Shown: in pieces, positions 6,561 to 9,794 of the stretch | Layout of the letters: every line of letters starts with the position of its first letter | Numbering within the stretch: position 1 is the first letter of the stretch | NCBI GenBank assembly: GCA_017307315.1 | Contig: JAFKFF010000274.1 | Coordinates: forward strand, 1 to 9,794 | DNA length: 9,794 nucleotides | DNA from: Alphaproteobacteria bacterium | GTDB taxonomy: Bacteria; Pseudomonadota; Alphaproteobacteria; Micropepsales; Micropepsaceae | Direction of reading: 5' to 3' | Made by a program: the position numbers and the translations under genes | Notes under the pieces: model-generated | The model's database searches: none | Seen by the model: only the letters and a program-made list of their open reading frames with translations | Told to the model about the DNA's origin: nothing

Positions 6561-6589
6561 GGGGAGGCGCGGCAGCGCCTCCCCTTTTT
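6561..6589 (+). terminator. Rho-independent terminator after the propeller gene
   Basis: GGGGAGGCGC (6561-6570) and 6575-6584 are exact reverse complements around the loop GGCA, followed by TTTTT (6585-6589). It lies 25 nt after the stop at 6535 and separates the propeller gene from the sulfotransferase gene. Confidence 0.92.
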
Positions 6590-6679
6590 CTTTGGGGCCG
6601 CTTTCCGCGGGACGACGGATTGCAAAGCCTTCGCCAAAGGGAAAAGCTGCGGAAAAAGGGAATCCGGGGGGATCAATCC

Positions 6680-7420
6680 ATGCCGTTGGAAATCATCGGG
6701 GCGGGCTTTGGCCGCACCGGCACCATGTCCACTTTTCAAGCGCTGAACCAGCTGGGCTTTCCCTGCTACCACATGATCGAGGTTCTGCAGAACAAGGCCA
6801 ACAAGGGTCACCTGGAATTCTGGCGCAAGGTCGCCAACGATCCGCCCGGCGCGCGGCAGGATTGGGAACGGGTGTTCGGCGGCTACCGCGCGGCGGTGGA
6901 CAATCCCGCCTGCTGCGTGTGGCGCGAATTGGTCGAGGCCTATCCGCACGCCAAGGTGGTGCTCACCCTGCATCCCAAGGGCGCGAAGGCTTGGTACGAC
7001 AGCACCATGGACACGATCTATTTCACCGAGAGCAAATGGCAGTTCAAGGTGCTGGAGATTTTCACGCCCTTCGGCCGCAAATTCGGCGACATGGCGCACA
7101 AGCTGATCTGGCAGCGCTCGCATCGCGGCACGATGGACGATCCCGAAAAGGCGATGGCGCATTACGCGCGGCATATCGAGGAGGTGAAGGCGGGAGTGCC
7201 GCCGGAGCGGCTCCTGATCTTTACGGTGGACCAGGGCTGGGGGCCCTTATGCGAATTCCTGGGCGTGCCGGCGCCGTCGACGCCCTTTCCCAATGTCAAC
7301 GACCGTGCCCAGATCAAGCAGATGCTGGCCGGGATGACCAAAGGCGCCTATGTCATTCTGGGCGGGGTGGCCCTGGTCGCGGCGGGCGTGATGTATGGCC
7401 TGGCGCGGCTTTTGGGGTGA
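6680..7420 (+). CDS. Sulfotransferase-family protein with C-terminal membrane anchor
   Basis: The product has 246 residues from the ATG at 6680, preceded by a G-rich ribosome site (6665-6671). An in-frame upstream start at 6620 would add a poor-quality N-terminus. The N-terminal strand and loop GAGFGRTGTMS (7-17) is the PAPS 5'-phosphosulfate P-loop of the Sulfotransfer_4 group. Further family landmarks are CYHMIEV (29-35), FGGYRAAVDNPA (66-77), WRELVEAYPHAKVVLTL (81-97), WYDST (105-109) and a C-terminal QGWGPLCEFLGVP. Such proteins move sulfate from PAPS to a hydroxyl or amine; the acceptor cannot be predicted. Residues 223-245 form one hydrophobic helix, suggesting a membrane tail with the enzyme part on the cytoplasmic side. 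The segment expected to read TVRDP has TLHP, so a usual arginine appears replaced. It ends 12 nt from the stop of the convergent M20 gene, with no terminator between. Confidence 0.87.
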   Translation: MPLEIIGAGFGRTGTMSTFQALNQLGFPCYHMIEVLQNKANKGHLEFWRKVANDPPGARQDWERVFGGYRAAVDNPACCVWRELVEAYPHAKVVLTLHPKGAKAWYDSTMDTIYFTESKWQFKVLEIFTPFGRKFGDMAHKLIWQRSHRGTMDDPEKAMAHYARHIEEVKAGVPPERLLIFTVDQGWGPLCEFLGVPAPSTPFPNVNDRAQIKQMLAGMTKGAYVILGGVALVAAGVMYGLARLLG

Positions 7421-7432
7421 GGGTTCCGAACG

Positions 7433-8827
7433 CTATTTCGACAGGTCCTGAAACACCATCGCGAGATAGGTGATGCCGGGGGTGATGTTGGAGATGGGCG
7501 TGCGCTCGTTCAACCCGTGGCTGAAATTCTCGGACTGCTTGGTGAAGATGGGCGCGGCGCCGTAGCTGGGCACGCCCTTGGCGCGCGACCACATGCTGTC
7601 GCTGGCGCCCGCCGCCATGGAGGGAAACACCGGCACACCGGGATAGACTGCCGCCATCGCCCTGGTCACCGCGCTCACGAAATCGGGACGGGCGGGCGAG
7701 GCGTCGGTGGCGACGGAGCCTTCCGTCACATCCTTGATGGCGAGCGCGGGCTCGGCGGCGACCTTCTTCAATTCGGCCATGATCTCAGGGCGGCTGTGGC
7801 CGGGAAAGATGCGGCAATTGATGTTGGCTTCGGCGCGCTGGGGCAGGGCGTTCAGCGCATGGCCGCCTGATAGCATGGTGGCGACGCAGGTGGTGCCGAT
7901 CTTGCCCACCATGGCGTGATCGGCGGCCAGGGTCTCGATGGCTTTTTCGTCCGCCGGATTGGCGGCGAAGGCGCGCATGGCGGCGGCGATCTTGGGATCT
8001 TCTTCGTATTTGGCGGCTTCGGTGAAGTAAGCCTTGGTCAGCGGGCTCAATTCGGGCTTGAAGCGGTAATGCCCGATGCGGACCAGGGCCTCGGCCAGCT
8101 GGGTGATGGCATTGTCCTTGCGCGGCGCGGAGGAATGGCCGCCGGGATTGGTGACGGTGAGCTTGTAATCGGCATAGGTCTTTTCTGCGCCCTGCCAGGT
8201 GAAATATTCCGGCTTGCCGGTCTTTTCGTTCAAGACGCCGCCGCCGCCATCCAGGTTGAGCACCAGTTCGGCATGCGCGAATTTGTCGGCGATCAAGGCG
8301 CCGGTCTTCATCGCGGTTTCCTCGTCGCCGGAGAATTCCAGGATGATGTCGCGGCGGGGGCGATAACCCTGGCGGCGCATTTCGTTCAGCGCGGCGATGG
8401 CCATGGTGCCCGCCAGCTTCATGTCGGTGGCGCCGCGCCCAAACAGATAGCCATTCTCCACGATGGGAGTGAAGGGATCGCGTTGCCAGTCGGCGGGCTT
8501 GGCTTCCACCACATCCATATGGCCCGAGATCACGAAGGGCTTGAGTTTGGGATCGCTGCCGGGCCAGCGGGCGATGAGATAGGTGGTGCCGAACGCCGGG
8601 GCGATGGTGATGTCGTTGGGAGCGAAGCCACCCGCCACCAGCGCGTCGCGATAGAGTTTGGCGACATCGGCGGTCTTGTTGCCCGGCCCGAACACCGAGC
8701 GGATGGCGATGGCTTTCTTGGCGAGATCGAGCGCCTCGGCATCCGCCTTGGGATGGGCGGTGGGCGCGGCGTGAGCGGATGCCGCCAGCATAACGGTCAG
8801 CGCGAGGGTTGCTGCGGAATGGCGCAT
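7433..8827 (-). CDS. Exported M20-family metallopeptidase
   Basis: The product has 464 residues from the ATG at 8827, with AGGAA upstream overlapping the end of the M28 gene. A signal peptide covers about 1-20 (SAHA/A) with no lipobox, so it is soluble in the periplasm or secreted. Metal site: H103 and D105 in SGHMDVVEA, D135 in GRGATDMKLAG, the catalytic pair E169/E170 in FSGDEET, D193 in NLDGG and a late H437 in NFSHGLN. The lid/dimer domain starts near HSS at 231-233. This is the full di-zinc set of the M20/M25/M40 amidohydrolases, which act as carboxypeptidases, dipeptidases or deacylases; the exact substrate is open. It is downstream of the M28 gene with a 10-nt gap, so the two form one operon likely breaking peptides to free amino acids. 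Confidence 0.92.
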   Translation of the reverse strand: MRHSAATLALTVMLAASAHAAPTAHPKADAEALDLAKKAIAIRSVFGPGNKTADVAKLYRDALVAGGFAPNDITIAPAFGTTYLIARWPGSDPKLKPFVISGHMDVVEAKPADWQRDPFTPIVENGYLFGRGATDMKLAGTMAIAALNEMRRQGYRPRRDIILEFSGDEETAMKTGALIADKFAHAELVLNLDGGGGVLNEKTGKPEYFTWQGAEKTYADYKLTVTNPGGHSSAPRKDNAITQLAEALVRIGHYRFKPELSPLTKAYFTEAAKYEEDPKIAAAMRAFAANPADEKAIETLAADHAMVGKIGTTCVATMLSGGHALNALPQRAEANINCRIFPGHSRPEIMAELKKVAAEPALAIKDVTEGSVATDASPARPDFVSAVTRAMAAVYPGVPVFPSMAAGASDSMWSRAKGVPSYGAAPIFTKQSENFSHGLNERTPISNITPGITYLAMVFQDLSK

Positions 8828-8837
8828 GGTCTTGTTC

Positions 8838-9794
8838 CTATTTGCGCTGCTTGTCGCGGGCGGCGCGGAATTCGCTGTCGGGATACCAGTTGGGCCATTC
8901 ATCGCTGTTGGCCAGGTCCATCCCCGCGATATAGAGCGCCTTGGAATCTTCGATCGGGTTGGTGAGGTCCCAGTCGGCGCGCCATTCGTCGCCGACCTGG
9001 TGATAGCGGTGCTCGACATAATCGTCGGACAGTTTCATGCCCGCCGCCATGCCGCCCTTGACCAGGTCGTGACCGCCACCGGGCGAGATCGCGGGAATGC
9101 CCTGTTTCGCCAGGCTGAAATGGTCGGAGCGGAAGAAGTGGCCTTTCTCCGGCTCGCGGTCGGGCGAGAGCACGCGGTGCTGCGTCGCCAACGCCTTCTT
9201 CAGCAAATCTTCCAGTTGCGACTGGCCGGTGCCGGGCGCTTCCATGTCGTGCGACAGCGGGCTCGGGCCATCGGCGTCGGTGTTGAACACTGCCACGATA
9301 TCGCGCGCTGGCCAGAGCGGATGGCGGCCGAAATAATCCGAGCCCAAGAGGCCCTGCTCCTCCAGGGTCCAGAAAGCGAAGGCGACGGAGCGGGCGGGGC
9401 GTTTGTCGTGCGCGATCTTTTCCGCAAGCTCGAGCGTCTGGGCCACGCCGGTGCCGTTATCGACTGCGCCGTTGTAGATCTTGTCGGCACCGGGCAGGGC
9501 ATTGTTGCGACCCAGATGATCCCAATGGCCGGAATAGATTACCACTTCATTGGGGCGAGTGCTGCCTTTGAGGATGCCCACGACATTGCGGGTCTTCATT
9601 GGGGTGACGGTGGAGTGGGCGGCGATGTCGGCGCTTTCGCCGGTCATCGCCACCGCCTTGAAGCCGGGCCTGTTGGCGGCGGCTTTGAGTTTGGCGTAAT
9701 CCAGCCTGGCGCGGGTGAAGAGCGCCTTGGCGGTGTCCAAGGTCATCCAGCCCTGGATCGGCAGCATCGATTTGTTCTTGTCGGCGGCGTCGAG
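8838..9794 (-). CDS. M28-family zinc aminopeptidase, N-terminus beyond the right edge
   Basis: The frame is open from the right edge to the TAG at 8838-8840, giving 318 residues of the C-terminal part. The di-zinc set, numbered in this fragment, is H90 in YSGHWDH, D112 in GAVDNGTG, the E145/E146 pair in LEEQGLLG, D173 in NTDADG and H265 in RYHQVGDEW. SDHFSLAKQGIPAIS is also typical of the family. Members are secreted or periplasmic aminopeptidases that remove N-terminal residues from peptides; several have a PA domain inserted before the H motif, and part of such a region may lie beyond the edge. The signal peptide is not visible. It is the upstream gene of an operon with the M20 peptidase, whose ribosome site overlaps this stop codon. 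Confidence 0.92.
   Translation of the reverse strand, partial: LDAADKNKSMLPIQGWMTLDTAKALFTRARLDYAKLKAAANRPGFKAVAMTGESADIAAHSTVTPMKTRNVVGILKGSTRPNEVVIYSGHWDHLGRNNALPGADKIYNGAVDNGTGVAQTLELAEKIAHDKRPARSVAFAFWTLEEQGLLGSDYFGRHPLWPARDIVAVFNTDADGPSPLSHDMEAPGTGQSQLEDLLKKALATQHRVLSPDREPEKGHFFRSDHFSLAKQGIPAISPGGGHDLVKGGMAAGMKLSDDYVEHRYHQVGDEWRADWDLTNPIEDSKALYIAGMDLANSDEWPNWYPDSEFRAARDKQRK

Noticed and set aside
5552..7174. A 540-codon minus-strand frame crossing the propeller gene, its terminator and the sulfotransferase gene
   Set aside because: It runs through a strong terminator and two clearly coding genes, and its product has no recognisable domain. It is a codon-bias shadow.
7916..8965. A 349-codon plus-strand frame opposite the M20 and M28 genes
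   Set aside because: Gly-rich shadow of two peptidase genes with complete catalytic motifs on the other strand; it crosses their junction.

Overview
This is a GC-rich chromosomal stretch from a Gram-negative bacterium, most likely an alphaproteobacterium of the sphingomonad, Caulobacter or Rhizomicrobium type. The reasons are a PEPxxWA-type PEP-CTERM protein, a TonB-dependent siderophore receptor paired with a PepSY membrane protein, and exported M28 and M20 peptidases. Genus and species cannot be fixed from the sequence alone. There are no RNA genes, insertion sequences, CRISPR arrays or phage genes that I can recognise. I see no clear evidence of a new defence or mobile system.

Layout. (1) 1-275, plus strand: the C-terminal end of an L,D-transpeptidase. 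(2) 341-964, minus: a small exported PEP-CTERM protein. It has a strong terminator behind it (288-320) and an unusually dyad-rich leader in front of it (965-1179). (3) 1180-5058: an iron-uptake block. A TonB-dependent siderophore receptor (minus) and a PepSY/FoxB-like inner-membrane protein followed by an overlapping 143-residue protein of unknown function (plus) diverge from one perfect palindrome at 3351-3381. The core of that palindrome matches a Fur box. (4) 5059-5334: a gene-free region with an isolated 28-bp dyad and a textbook terminator, which could define a small RNA. (5) 5335-6535: an exported NHL-repeat beta-propeller gene broken by a frame change at about 5662, apparently with loss of part of a propeller blade. 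It ends at a strong terminator. (6) 6680-7420, plus: a sulfotransferase-like protein with a C-terminal membrane anchor. (7) 7433-9794, minus: a two-gene exported peptidase operon, with the M28 gene (running off the right edge) upstream of an M20 metallopeptidase gene. It converges on the sulfotransferase gene with a 12-nt gap.

How the genes fit together. The receptor would import a ferric siderophore across the outer membrane. The PepSY protein would be the inner-membrane reductase that releases iron, and the 143-residue protein is translationally coupled to it. All three should be repressed by Fur under iron sufficiency. The two peptidases form a separate unit for peptide breakdown in the periplasm or outside the cell. 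The other genes are single transcription units with their own terminators or none visible. The points most worth a second look are the broken propeller gene, the uncharacterised iron-operon protein, the bidirectional Fur palindrome and the possible small RNA.
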